The notes under the pieces were generated by a model, which was not told the DNA's origin, ran no database searches, and saw nothing but the letters and a program-made list of their open reading frames with translations. Positions 21,910 through 33,047 of a DNA stretch of 52,292 nt are shown here, one piece after another. The DNA lies in NCBI GenBank assembly GCA_021014945.1, contig MU266530.1, positions 1 through 52,292 on the forward strand, given 5' to 3'. The position numbers were made by a program, and so were the translations under genes. Position 1 is the stretch's first letter. Each line of letters begins with the position of its first letter. This DNA is from Leucogyrophana mollusca (taxonomy: Eukaryota > Basidiomycota > Agaricomycetes > Boletales).

Positions 21910-24900
21910 TTATATGTCTCCTTCTTCCTCGCCATCCCATTCGTTGTCTGAATCAATGCCACCTCGATCGTCGTAACCATCCATATCCAATGCGACATCG
22001 TCCGCCGTCACAAGATCCAACGCAGGCTTCGTTCCCGTCTGCAGGTCGTCGACAAGAGAGGACTGGGCGTCCTCGGCGCCCTCTCCATCCGAATCCGAAT
22101 CCGAATCCGAGATGTCTTCATCGAATGTGACACAAGATTGTTGCTGTGTCCCGGAGTGATCTGGGTTGGTCTGATTTCTGGTAGGAACAAGCGGTTTCAC
22201 TCGACGGCGCTGTTGAAGCGTCTTGAAGTCGTTGTTGTACTCGTTTAGCGCTGAGTTCATGCCCCAAGACAAAGCCACAAATCCGGCTTCAACGACGTCT
22301 GCCGTGGGGAGATCTCCGTCGTCAAAAGCGCGCCCGAGTTCCTTTTTGTAGACATTGTGGTGAGAAAAGCTTCCCATGAGCTCGTCGATATCTTCGGTGA
22401 GGTCTGGAGCAGAGTGGTGATTGCCTTGTTTCGATCCGAGGGCGCCGCTGATACTAGTTTCCAGCTGGCGGAGAATGTATACAGTCGCCAACCGTTCCCA
22501 AGATGCGCCGATACCATGGGCTTGGTAGTAATCCTGGTGCAAAATCCCATCTATTAGGCCCTCGCACTTTGGTGATCTGAGGGCACGCACCTTGATCCAA
22601 AAATTGAGGTGCTCCTGCAAGAGGTCCACTTCAATGAACGAGTTCGGGTGACCGGTTGGGTTGACAAGCCAGTTCTTTAACACCATGTCGCTGATGTAAT
22701 AGTCAGCTGTGCGTCAGGCAAATAATGGAAAAGATCGAACACACACCAGGGATTTCGGCCAGACATGTGTGATACTGTGGAGCAGAAACAGCATATCGTG
22801 TGCGTATTTTGTTCGTCCGCTGCCACGATAGCTCAGCGCCCACATTTTGAGGAGCAGGACCGCCCTCCCTGAATCACCAGCCTTCACTGCATCGGTAAAT
22901 TACCTCAGCAAGAGTGCATCGCGCATGAACAGTATAGCATTTTCGTATACCGTGTCTCCACACTTTGGCCCTCCCTTTTGGCGCGCTCGACGGAGTTTCG
23001 CAACTGCACGTATGTTGGTGTATTTGTCCGCGAGTTTCTCTGCATGCTGACGAAGATCAAACCAGGTCAGGTCATCACCATAATTATCGAGAGAATCCTT
23101 TCCTGAGATGAGGAGCAGGCAATGCAGAACGCGGGCGTACAGCAACACGAAGATGAGAGCACGACAGGTGCGGAACGGTGGTAAAGATGACAGAAGTATT
23201 GGTTTACGTCGAAGAGCAGTGTTGTGTGCGGATAGTGAGGCGGGATTGGCGTCGAAGAGCAGTGTTGTGTGCGGATAGTGAGGTTTATGAGACCCAGATG
23301 AGCAGCCATTATGCCATGCGTCGCAATCTTGTAATGAAACAGTCCTGGTACGAAGACCGCCCACTGCAGTGCGCTTGCCCCTCCCTTATTACCTGCACGA
23401 GTCACAGCGACGGACCACAGTCGTGCGATTGAGAGTTATTCTCCTGCAATCAGTTTGGCGACGTCTGTGAAACTTGCTTGAGAGGTATCCAGATCGAGTT
23501 CTTTCGTGATGGCCTCGATAACTTCTTCATTCCCAGCCGTTGACGCCTCTTCGATGTTCATCGCTGGAAAAAGATGAATATCTGTCTTATGAACATCAAT
23601 CTTGTGATTGGTCTATGGGGCACTGTCGTATACTTCCTTGTGAAGGATGCGAAGCCCGGGTCCACCATGGTGAACTGCAACTCGTAGCACAGTGTGGATA
23701 AGGTGTTTTCGCAATCTTTTTTGCTCCTCTCCGTTTATGAGGATATCGTCAATTGACAGCGGTGGTGGCCTATCGAATGATTCGTTTCACTCTGTAGCCT
23801 TGACATCGTCTGGACACGCTCCAAACAAGGGTATGGTCGTAGCACACGTCCCGTTCTCCTGTGAATCTACACTGACACATAACCACCTGTATCCTCAGTA
23901 ATCACCATTGTTACTCACCCCGTGCGTCCGACTATTTGCTCGGCGACCCCCCAAACCATGTTAATGTTGTCATAGACTGTTAGAAAAAGCCCCCCTGCAG
24001 CGACAGTGCGGGAAACGGATCGCATAGATTGTGAGAGAAGCTCAAGGGTCCCAGCAACACGGGTGCGTTACTTTCTCGTTGGTTTTCCCACAGGACCGCT
24101 AACTTCATTGGAGGCAGTGTCGTCTTCAAGACTTGTTGGTGCTTCGATGCTGTCTCCAGTATCCCCCACATCAAGATCATCGTGATGCTTGGTTCCACTG
24201 CCCGCGAGAGTGCCGTAACTTACACTCTTGCCGAAGTGGTTGAATACACTGATCTGTTGCCCGGAAGCACCTGTCGAATATAGAGAGAGTCCTAGCACAT
24301 GCCCAGGATAGCTGTTCATCTGAATGCGTTCCTTCAACAACGTGATACCTTCTGAGGCGGCGATTCATCCATGTTACGTGAGTAAATGGTCGCTGTTTCC
24401 AGTACCCAAGGACTTACAAAGTCCTTTCGTAACATTAAATCCGCATTCCCAGATTTCTCCTGCCTCTCTGTCGTCGCAATACGTGCCAGGATTTTCATGA
24501 TCGTAGGAAAATACTGCCGCATCAACCCTGCGAGAGAACCAAAGTCCAGGCCAAGAGCAAATGATGCATTAACCTCGCGGCCATTTGCTCGTAAGATCCC
24601 ACTCTTTGTGATTTCGGTAGCCTCGTCATCCACAACGCTCAATATATAGTTTGTTGCCCATGTGGTAAGAGACCTTCGTCCAGTCGCAGGATTGCTTTTT
24701 GATGCGCAGAAATCGAGGGCTTGACGGATACACATCGGATCGGAAAACACCTCATCCCACCGCCATTGGGGAGTTGTGTTGTTGGCGTCAAAGACATAGT
24801 TCAACACTTCGCTGAACCTGACACCATTTTTGGCGAGACTGTCCAGTATCTCTGAGATCGTGGTGCGCATCTCTATAACCCTCGCAGCCTCCATTTCCTC

Positions 24901-25134
24901 CGCTTTCTGTGCGTCTTCACCTGCCCGTTCAGTGGCATTTGCTGCCCGCTTCCGCGCACCCCTCTTGTAGCCATCGGCCTTGTTACGTTTGGGAGGAAAG
25001 TAGAAAAACCCTTCGTCGCTGCCATCAACACCCCACAGCTCACCACGGACAGGCTGTGCACGAGGAGTAGGATGGTTTCCCCAAAGCGGAGGCAGATTCT
25101 CTAGGACAGTATTCAAGATCGACCGTGAAGGCAT
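21910..25134 (-). pseudogene. DUF6589-domain protein, broken
   Basis: This is a long gene of the basidiomycete DUF6589 family (function unknown). The ATG at 25134 opens MPSRSILNTVLENLPPLWGN. The first exon runs to about 24400 and contains NGVRFSEVLNYVFDANN and SLTTWATNYILSVVDDEA. Then come ITLLKERIQMNSYPGHVLG, KIDVHKTDIHLFPAMNIEE and RQHAEKLADKYTNIRAVAK. These are followed by FTDAVKAGDSGRAVLLLKMW and, after an intron at about 22743-22689, LKNWLVNPTGHPNSFIEVDL and LGSKQGNHHSAPDLTEDIDE. An Asp/Ser-rich acidic tail ends at 21910. Lesions include TAG at 23613-23615, TAA at 22900-22902 and a frame change near 24340. A 43-bp tandem duplication (23208-23283) lies in the middle. It cannot encode a full-length protein as it stands. 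Confidence 0.8.
23208..23283. repeat. 43-bp tandem duplication
   Basis: The unit starts GTCGAAGAGCAGTGTTGTGT and repeats once, at 23208 and 23251; the second copy is cut at 33 bp. It lies inside the DUF6589 pseudogene and looks recent because the two copies are identical. Confidence 0.9.
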
Positions 25135-25685
25135 GGCAAAGAGAATATCAGTTTGTTGAGGGAGTTCGATGAGGCGTTGCTGACAACGCGCTCAAGCGAG
25201 TATTTGCGGCTCGGGAACGGTTGACACGTCTCGACAAAGAGACGGGAAGATGGTGGCAGGAAATCGAGGGTAGCATTGGTAGAGGCATGTGTGATCATAC
25301 TAGATAGTATAGCGTATGCTGAACACAAGTTCCCGGCACATCGGCATGTTTGTTTGGTTCATTCCCACGGCAACATAATTTGTATACGCTCGCCACAATA
25401 GCGGGGGATTAGTGACCTTGTAAGACAAGGTAATTACGAGTCCCCTGAAGTACTTGTTCTTTCAATTCGTCTTCGAACTGGTACTCACTAAACGCCAGGT
25501 CGCCGATATTTGAAGGGATATTTATTGCTTCCCTTCGAGGCCAGCACCCTTCTTATTTGATTGGTGCCATACTCTGAGTTACTGACCCGCAGATGTCCAA
25601 TGCCCCTGTCCTTCTTGCACACCCCGATCCTGGCGCGCTGGTTAGGCGTTGCTCCGTGTAAATAGTGCACGAAGTTTGCGGATAT
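25135..25685. other. Divergent intergenic region
   Basis: The space between the minus-strand DUF6589 gene and the plus-strand nucleotidyltransferase-like gene. It holds the second copy of the ACCTTGT hairpin (25415-25431). No clear TATA box was found. Confidence 0.4.
25415..25431. repeat. Recurrent hairpin, copy 2 (partner 10259-10275)
   Basis: ACCTTGT-AAG-ACAAGGT: same stem as at 10259, different loop, with about 45 bp of shared flanking sequence. Confidence 0.65.
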
Positions 25686-26555
25686 ATGAACATTCGCGAT
25701 TTGACCCTGTACGGCGCTACGGCGCCGCAGAATCGCCTCCCTATGCAGAACTATATCAGCCACGACCGTCTATTTGCCACCATCAGGCCGTTTATCGAGG
25801 ATGTTCCCAAATTCATGAAAATGTTGCGAACACAAAAAAGCGTCGTGTCGGGCTCGGTAGCGCTGTATTTCTTTGACCCATCTCGCAATTGCACCCCATC
25901 AGACATGGATTTATACACTCCTCGTCGACGAAAACGCAGGGTGATGAAGTTCCTAAAAGCTGAGGGATATAGAGTCGTGCCCAGAACGTACCCGCGCCAT
26001 CTGGAGTATGGGTTATCGTGCGGCACATCCGACGTGATCACTGTGTGCGACGGACGCAAGTGCATCGATATTGTCGTTGCACTTGGTCGGGTGTCTATCG
26101 CCCCCATTTTTAGGTTATATTCCAGCGCCGTCATGAACTACATATCCTACCCCAACCTTACCGCGCGTGGGAGGGCGTTATACAATCCCATGGTATCCGT
26201 TCGTGGCCTCCCGCCCCCTCACTTGACCCGATGTTATGCGAAATACGCGTCCCGCGGATACGACCTCGCTATCAATCCATCTCAATGGGATATATCTCGT
26301 AACGGCTCGCAGCCCCCCTCTCGTACTCACGTTTGCCAGCGCGACACTATTTGCCCGCACACAGCATGGACCACCTTCGATCCCGTTTGCATGTACGTCG
26401 AGTTGCAGGCGTTGCGGGTCGATCACACTTCCAGCAATCCCAGGAAAGCCGTTTTGTGGTACTTGGGTGGGGCATCTTGCGTCGGCGGCCATGCTTATCG
26501 TACTTTAAAGCCTTTTGCGACGATTGCGACGACGGGGAGTGCGAAGTCTAGTTAG
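25686..26555 (+). CDS. Nucleotidyltransferase-like protein (GS..DxD)
   Basis: A single 289-codon frame from ATG 25686 to a stop at 26555, without lesions. Residues 50-75 read VSGSVALYFFDPSRNCTPSD followed by MDLY. This is the GS-x(n)-D-x-D pattern of the nucleotidyltransferase fold, where the two acidic residues would bind metal. A basic strand-helix segment (RRRKRRVMKFLKAEGYRVV) follows. Many Agaricomycetes carry expanded families of such proteins with a Cys-Pro motif and a final WYLGG-type segment, seen here as CPHTAWTTFDPVCMYVELQ and VLWYLGGASCVGG. Substrate and pathway are unknown. The in-frame GTG at 25665 would only matter with a non-ATG start. Whether all three catalytic carboxylates are present cannot be decided from sequence alone. 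Confidence 0.65.
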   Translation: MNIRDLTLYGATAPQNRLPMQNYISHDRLFATIRPFIEDVPKFMKMLRTQKSVVSGSVALYFFDPSRNCTPSDMDLYTPRRRKRRVMKFLKAEGYRVVPRTYPRHLEYGLSCGTSDVITVCDGRKCIDIVVALGRVSIAPIFRLYSSAVMNYISYPNLTARGRALYNPMVSVRGLPPPHLTRCYAKYASRGYDLAINPSQWDISRNGSQPPSRTHVCQRDTICPHTAWTTFDPVCMYVELQALRVDHTSSNPRKAVLWYLGGASCVGGHAYRTLKPFATIATTGSAKSS

Positions 26556-26680
26556 TGGTGCAATTCCTCCACAAATGAAGTGTTATATCAATCTTATACA
26601 TCAGGAAATCGGGGAGGCGCTGGTATTTCCAGATGGATTTGATAAGCAGATACAAAGTCGGTGCAATCGTATATAGGCTT
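26556..26680. other. 3' flank of the nucleotidyltransferase-like gene
   Basis: AT-rich sequence leading into the tandem array. No gene. Confidence 0.4.
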
Positions 26681-27045
26681 ATCTACACAAGTAATGAGAT
26701 AACATAAGGATATCTATCTATCAGCACAATATAAGTCCGATATCTAATGACATTTAATCAGCAGTTTGATGTTCAGTTGACAATGGATCTATAACCATTC
26801 CACCCGTCTGAGAAACATATATCTATGAAAGTAATCGGGTAACATAAGGACACCCATTTATCATCACAAAATAAGTCTGATATCTGATTATGTTTACTCA
26901 GCAGTTTGATATTCAGTTGACAATGCATTTATAACCATTCTACTAGTCTGAGAAACATATATCTACAAAAGCAATATGGTTAACATACGGATGTTCATTT
27001 ATTGGCACAAGCTAAGTCTGATATCTGACGACATTTAATTTGGTT
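26681..27045. repeat. Tandem array, ~140-bp unit, about 2.5 copies
   Basis: The word AACATAAGG/AACATACGG recurs at 26701, 26841 and 26982, a period of 140-141 bp. Each unit carries AAGTCTGATATCTGA, CAGTTTGATATTCAGTTGAC and CTGAGAAACATATATCTA. Units differ by a few per cent. The composition is AT-rich and non-coding, with repeated GATATC-type short palindromes. It is a small satellite-like array. Confidence 0.9.
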
Positions 27046-27177
27046 AGTATATGAAAGTTGTTTATTTTTATGAGGGGGTGGCAGTCCCAGTGCCCCTTTT
27101 CCATTTCCAGAGTGGTATAATTGTGGAACAGCATCGAGTTGCGCATGATTTATTCCCACGGAAAGACTAGCGCGTCG

Positions 27178-27285
27178 ATGTCTCAACCTCCCGCACAGTG
27201 TCCTCGCAGTCGTAGATCGGCGACACCTGATGTCGTTGAGGTCGACTCGGATATCGATCCAGATAGCGATGCCGCCGCTACATAA
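27178..27285 (+). CDS. Possible first exon of an unidentified gene
   Basis: ATG at 27178 opens a short frame MSQPPAQCPRSRRSATPDVV followed by an Asp-rich segment, ending at TAA 27283-27285. The Ser/Arg then acidic pattern resembles the N-termini of fungal nuclear or transposon proteins. No downstream exon is visible before non-coding AT-rich sequence, so it may be a truncated remnant. Low confidence. Confidence 0.25.
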   Translation: MSQPPAQCPRSRRSATPDVVEVDSDIDPDSDAAAT

Positions 27286-29430
27286 ATAAGTGGTGAACTC
27301 AGTACAAAACATCACCAATAACTCGGACCCAAAGCTTGGATTCTCGGAAAGCGCCGAGGAATTTCCCAAGGTCGGTCAGCCAATCAGGTTGTATCTTTGT
27401 CTTTTGTCTTTTTTACCACGGGGTCGTGCGAACTTTCAGACACTATCTTGTCTCTCAGATAGTCCCGTGGCGCCCACGGGTCCTAAGTGCTTCGTGTCTT
27501 AAACTGTAAGACTAGCACTGGGGACAGGACCCCCGAATATAGGGGGGGAGGCCAGATTTTTTCCCCCGAGATTTGGTGTTTCATGTCCGGACGAAAAACC
27601 CAAAATCTGGTCGATTTTGTCCGGATAAAATCTTGGAGGAAATATAGAGTCATACAAATAACAAAACATTTTATATTAATCAAGAAGAACTTCTGGACAG
27701 GCAATATCACAGTATCAGGCTCATCTGAAGTGTCCTGCCAATAGGTAATAGCATGGGTAGGGGTAACCTGTGCAGGTCCTGGGTATGGGCACTGGTGGAT
27801 GTGGGTACAGGTAAGGCCCAGATATCTCAAGCACACCTAACAGCTGTCATATCCCATGCAGCCACGCACCCGCTATATCCATTCTGATTCCCTTCCAGAT
27901 GCTTCTGCACCCCTCGGATGTCTCCATCAACCATTTGCTGGACTTAACAATTTCTTGACTTGTCATTCCGACTCCAGTCCCTCCAGACACTCCACCAGTC
28001 CATCAGACCGAAAATCACCTCATCGGATCCTCTGTATGTTTCACTCATAAGTTGAAGCCAAGGTTCCCTTCCACTCCGGATCTAGTCTGTATCCCTTTAT
28101 CTCAGTTCCTATGCTTATCCCTTTGTCTGGAGTTCCCTGGGAAGCACCAGAGGAACTGAATTTCACAACAGCTCAGGTTTGTTGTTGGTGTTTCACCCAT
28201 ACCCTATACATCTCACCTACATCCAGGGTGCTGTTGCAATTTCATATTCAGCACAAATAACTGGGTACATCACCCACCCAACTACCATATTTATTTTTAC
28301 TTATCTTACTTATTATGACTCAGCTGCTGTATTAAATAGCTCTCTTAGTACTTGCTGTAGCCCCATCACATTTGTAATGGATCCAATATTACCTTACCGC
28401 TTTCTCGTGTGCATTTGGAAGATTATAACATGGACCACACCTCAAACAGGCAAGTAAGATTGTGTACTACCTCGGGTACTAAAACCTGTGTGGGTTGATA
28501 CCCATACCCGCACCAGAATCCTTATCTGCAGGTGGGGGTTTCTGTGAGTACAGGTGTGGGTCAGCCTTGGGACACCTGTTCCTGCATACTGAAATTTTAT
28601 CTTGACTCATTGTGATTCAATTACCATATTAAATAGATCACTTAGTATGTCCTGTAGCCCCTGTCATGTTTGTAATGGATCCAATAATCCTTGCTGATTT
28701 CTCACATGTATTAAACATACAAATTCTACCAGTTTACCCATGTAGATGACTAAATTATTATATGGTGCTGTGAAAGGGAGAATATATCAGTCCAAAAAAA
28801 GAGAGCATCAAATACTGATCAGAAACTTACCTGGGTATGAAGAAGAGGAGAAGTTGTGGTGGAAAAGGAGAGAAATTAGCTGTGGTGTCTCGAGCCTTGA
28901 ACTTTGGCTCGAGGCAGACAGGAGTCGAGCTGTGCTGGGCATGGACAGACCGTGGAAAGGTCGCAGGTCCACAGACTTTTAAAGGCAGCCAATCAGATTA
29001 TATCTTTATGGTCTCGCGATTCCCACAGTTGTAAAGTCCAGCGCGGACTGTGCTCTTTTCTATTGTTTATTAATATTAATTAATTAAAATAATGTTTAGC
29101 AGACAGCCACAATCCAAACAGTTTGTTTGGGTATTTCCCACGGGGGCGATGTCATATTGTCAAGCGGGCAGCCGCAATTATGTGGGGACACTTATCATCG
29201 GTACCAAAGTATTTCCCTCCACCAGCCGACGACACCAAGGTCCTACTTTTTTCGCCTTCCCGATATGCGCGACTCGCCCCATGGTATGAGCAGACGGCCA
29301 CCGGGTACTCTGGGGTCGTTGAGCTCGGGCAGGATTGCGCCAGACGATGACGAAGCCAATCTTGAAGGTAAGCCCCATCAATACCTCCCTTGACGTCTTG
29401 ACCAACGAGGTACCCCAAGTCAATGGGTTT
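27286..29430. other. AT-rich non-coding region
   Basis: No supported gene. It contains a perfect hairpin CCCGTGG-CGC-CCACGGG (27464-27480) and CT/GT-rich GGGTA words (27755-27810 and 28490-28580). A degenerate direct repeat shares TGTAGCCCC..TTTGTAATGGATCCAAT between about 28355-28390 and 28650-28688. A further shared word, CAGCCAATCAG.TT.TATCTTT, occurs at about 27377 and 28986. These look like remnants of non-autonomous elements. Confidence 0.5.
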
Positions 29431-31745
29431 ACACTGATCGACGACCATTTACCTTTTTCTCCAACGACCGACGCCGTATCATGATCGTCGGTATACTCCG
29501 GCCGACGATGGCCGTACCGATGTCCACCACTGCGCCACTGACTACCACCTGGTGCTCGGGCGTCGCCTTGGCTATCGAGGAGGTCGAAGGCCTCGACATC
29601 GATGCGGACGTACGCCAACGCGATCGATGAGGTGTTCCACTGGCGGACGATCCAGTCTTTCAGCATCTCCTCACCCCACCGACTAATGAGCAACCGATGC
29701 TGTACCCATCTTATTGACGACCACCTGGTTATCGGGGGTCGTCGTGACTTGGCGGTCTATAAGGTACTGAAGGCTACGCTGACTAACTTTGCCTTCGCTT
29801 CCGGTCTATGTCCTTGGAAGACTGATGCCACATGCACTGTGCCATGAACAATCGCCTGGTTCTTGGGGGTTGTTTTGACTACCGAAGGGCTCGAAGCGTT
29901 CTCGACCTCGACGCGACGATACGCCGGCGTAAGTCACCGATTTGCACTGACCAACCGTATCTTTCTCCAACGACTGCTGGCGCGTGGATTGTGCCATAGA
30001 CGATCATCTGGTTCTCGGGGGTCGTCTTGGCTATCTAGGAGATCGAAGATCTCGACCTCCATGCGACGGTATGCCAGCGTCAGCGCAATCGATGGTGATG
30101 TTCCACTGACGAAGCGTTCGTTATTTTTCGTTATTTTAGCACCCCCTCGCCCCACCGCCGACGCGCAATCGCCGCCCTACTCTATCATCGACGACCACCT
30201 AGTTATCGGGGGTCGTCGTGGCTTGTCAGTCCCCTCACGTACCACCTGGTCCTCAGGGGTCGTCTTCGCTATCGAGGAGTGGAGGGGGTCGAAGGTCTCG
30301 GGATCCATGCGACGGCACGCCAACGCAATCGATGGCGATGTTCCGCCGACGGACCATGCATTATTTTAGCATCTCCTCACCCCGCCGCCAACGTACAATT
30401 GCTGCCGTACTCTATCATCGACGACCACCTGGTTAACAGGGGTCGTCTTGGCTACCGAGGAGTGGAGGAGGTCGGAGGTCTCCCCCTCCGCGGCACGCCA
30501 GCGCCATCGATGTCGATGTTCCACTGGCAAACCATGCATTTTTTTTAGCATTTCCTCACCCTGCCGCCGACGTACAATCGCCGCCGTACTCTATCATCGA
30601 CGACCACCTGGTTATCGGGGGTCGTCCATCACTACTTAATGTTGATTCGCATTGGTTGCACAGCCGATCGTGGGGCGGAATTTGTTCCGGTGCGTGAATG
30701 GATGCGAATCTGCTTCGAATTACTCGATCTGCCGAAGGCACATAAGTAGGGGATCCGACGAACTGCTGTAAAATCTTTTGGCTACATCGCCAAGAGCTTG
30801 TGTCCGCAAGACGTCCTTTCGGTTTTGCTTACCAACTTACGCGTGCAAGAGCGTAAAGGCGAGTGTGCAGCACTGTTGCCATTGCTATCGTGGCAGGAAC
30901 GTGTGGACGTGGGTGGCCCAGAACTTTTGGTCTTGGAATCTAACTGATGAGCTACAGTGACTTGCCAATCCCCTCACGTACCACCTGGTCCTCGGGAGTC
31001 GTCTTGGCTATCGAGGAGCGGAGGTCTCTCCCTCCGTGCGACGGCACGCCGGCGCCATCGATAGCGATGTCCGGCTGGCAAACCACGTATCCTTGAAGTG
31101 CGCAATCCTTGGGGTTGATAAGGATGGATATGGAGGAATTGAAATCCGCCATGAGAGCTAGCGTCCCATATGGTCTTGCATGAAGCCTTCATACGCCGCC
31201 TGGGTGTCCGAACGCAACGTCTCAAGCAGCTCCGTTTCCTCGGCGTTGAACCGACAAAGGTCAAAGTCCGATGAATCAAAGCGGACCTTCTTGTTAATCG
31301 CCACTGCCGCTGTACTCTGTCATCAACGACCACCTGGTTATCGGGGGTTGCTGCGACTTGTCAGGTCCCTCTCGCGGGTTGGTTGTCACCGTCCCCAGCC
31401 CCGCACAGTGATCGCCCTCCCTGCCCTGCTCCGTGAGGTTGATGGTTTGGCAGTTGGCTACTTGGCATCCGTGGGCAAAGAATTTTCCCACCTCGCTCCT
31501 GATTTCTTCAAAATCGGACTTAGTACAGGGCGCGCACTCGATTTTGTTTTCGAAATTCCACCCGGATGATCGACGATCGGTGCGCTTCCAAATCGCTCCC
31601 GGTTTGACGTATTCGTGAGCTTTCCTTGGACAAATCAATCTCACAATTCCTCATCGTGTTTGCAGCTCTCTATTTTGCGTCAGCTTTGCTCCCACCTCGT
31701 TCACTCTTTGTCTTAGATGGCCACCTGTTTTTTGGGGGTCATTGA
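29430..31745. repeat. Array of a recurrent hairpin motif (GACGACC-14 nt-GGTCGTC)
   Basis: A core of CGACGACCACCTGGTTATCGGGGGTCGTC type recurs. Clear 7-bp stem, 14-nt loop copies lie at 29716-29743, 29847-29874, 29999-30026, 30190-30217, 30420-30447 and 30599-30626. Weaker ones are near 29556, 30237, 30976, 31324 and 31720. The loop (ACCTGGTTATCGGG) is conserved. The intervening 130-200 bp also repeats in places: CAATCGATGGCGATGTTCC, TTTAGCATCTCCTCACC and CGCCGTACTCTATCATCGAC. Unit spacing is irregular (about 130-230 bp). Minus-strand frames give repeated peptides such as DLLDSQDDPREP, but stops and frame changes show it is not one conserved protein. Confidence 0.8.
31160..31644 (-). pseudogene. 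Possible minus-strand coding remnant, unknown
   Basis: One block (about 31644-31400) reads ICPRKAHEYVKPGAIWKRTD and FFAHGCQVANCQTINLTEQG with several Cys/His residues. A second (about 31300-31160) reads KKVRFDSSDFDLCRFNAEET and AAYEGFMQDHMGR before a stop. Composition looks protein-like, and an intron covering the hairpin copy at 31324 could join them. I recognise no family. Since the region is full of repeats, chance openness is possible. Confidence 0.3.
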
Positions 31746-31861
31746 TTTTTGCACACATCGGGTCTACCGGGTTCTCTGGAGATCTATAGTTATTCCCCAC
31801 GCACCCCACCCGCACCCGTGCAGTCCTCGCGTTGTGTCCACAAGGGCACCCCGATCGCTCC

Positions 31862-32300
31862 ACGTCCATGAACAGCCTCCCTGTCACCCTTCACACTCGA
31901 TTCAAGCAGTCCGGCGATAGAGCCGACCTGGACGAAGCCATGGAGCTCATGTTTCTGCACTGAACGCCTGCAGAGTATCCTTGGCCAATCTTGACCGCCA
32001 TGCCATCTCGGGGTCATCCGTTCTATCGCGCCACGAACTCCTCAACCATCTCTTCCTCCGTCGCGGCGAATGCTGCATCTTGTGCCCTTCGTCGAGACGA
32101 GCCCGCTATGGGGCGGAACTACTGGAGCAAGGAAGAGGGGTAATATGGACACAGATGGAAAACCTTCATACGCCTCTCCAGCAGCTTTCCGGTGCGAATG
32201 CACAAGCCAAAAGGCTGGCAACAGATCTTCAGCGAATCAGCTTGGAGCTTGACAGGTGGTCTGGAAGGTTGCGGGATGACGAGGAGAGTGGTACTCGCGA
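31862..32300 (+). pseudogene. TPR/CHAT-type protein fragment
   Basis: The first part reads LHTRFKQSGDRADLDEAMEL, the repeat typical of Agaricomycete tetratricopeptide proteins (TRF.QSGDRADLDEAIEL). A second part (about 32115-32265) reads AELLEQGRGVIWTQMENLHT followed by PLQQLSGANAQAKRLATDLQ, the conserved linker between the TPR array and the CHAT caspase-like domain. A stop (TGA at about 31961) and a frame change separate the parts, and the CHAT catalytic His and Cys are not found downstream. It is a remnant of a larger signalling-type gene that would have started left of this point, in the repeat array. Confidence 0.65.
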
Positions 32301-33047
32301 CAAAGAAGCACGGCGTCACCGCGGTGCAAAACACTGCGATGTTGTTATATACACACCTCCTGCGCGGATCCGACATGACACCACGCCAGATAAACTGGAT
32401 GGCACGACCCCAGTTATGCGCACGGCTGAAAATGGCCTTGACTGCCGCACCATGGGAACATGTGGTCGAAGAAGATATTGTAGAACTCCCCCCTCTGCCA
32501 CAATCAGTGTCGTGGGGCGCTGACTCCGTCCCGTACTCCATGAACTTGCCGTGCACTGGTTGATTCACGCATAGCTTATTCAAGTCGTCATTTTGTGACT
32601 CGCATGTCTGGACTCACCCCGATAATTCCGTTCACCGAGCCCTTTCGAACGCTTCTCCCGAGCTCCTCGTGTTGCTGCTCAGACCTAAGCCAAAGATGGG
32701 GGACGCAAGCCAGGAGCCTCCAGGACGACTCGGAGAGACTCGGAGGAAGTTGTCAGGAGGCGCTTCTAGGAAGGAAGATCCCGAAGGTTTGATCTCCGCT
32801 ATCTACGGTAGTGCCCGGTATCATGATGGAGGTTAAGTTCAATTCTTTCTCTCAAAAGTTAACGCTCCGAGTCAGAGCTGTGCCGCTCTCCTCCCCAGAA
32901 TCGATGGTCCTCTGAATCAAGCACCGTTCGCTCCACTGCCGGAGGCGTTGCACTCATGTTCGAATCCCTGTCGACATCACCGCCACAGCCTACCATCTTG
33001 CAAGGCAGCGGTGGGAGAGCGGAAGCCTTTCACTCGAGCAACTTCTG
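32301..33047. other. Gap with weak coding signals
   Basis: A plus-strand frame to 32563 contains KHGVTAVQNTAMLLYTHLL, which may be the decayed continuation of the TPR/CHAT gene or a separate remnant. 32595-33047 has no supported gene. Confidence 0.35.

Noticed and set aside
29847..29874. Compensatory base changes as proof of a structured RNA
   Set aside because: The changed pairs coincide with CpG sites on both strands, so deamination alone can produce them. Kept only as a testable idea.
29430..31745. CRISPR-like array
   Set aside because: Spacing is irregular, the flanking sequence itself repeats, and the organism is a eukaryote. There are no cas genes.
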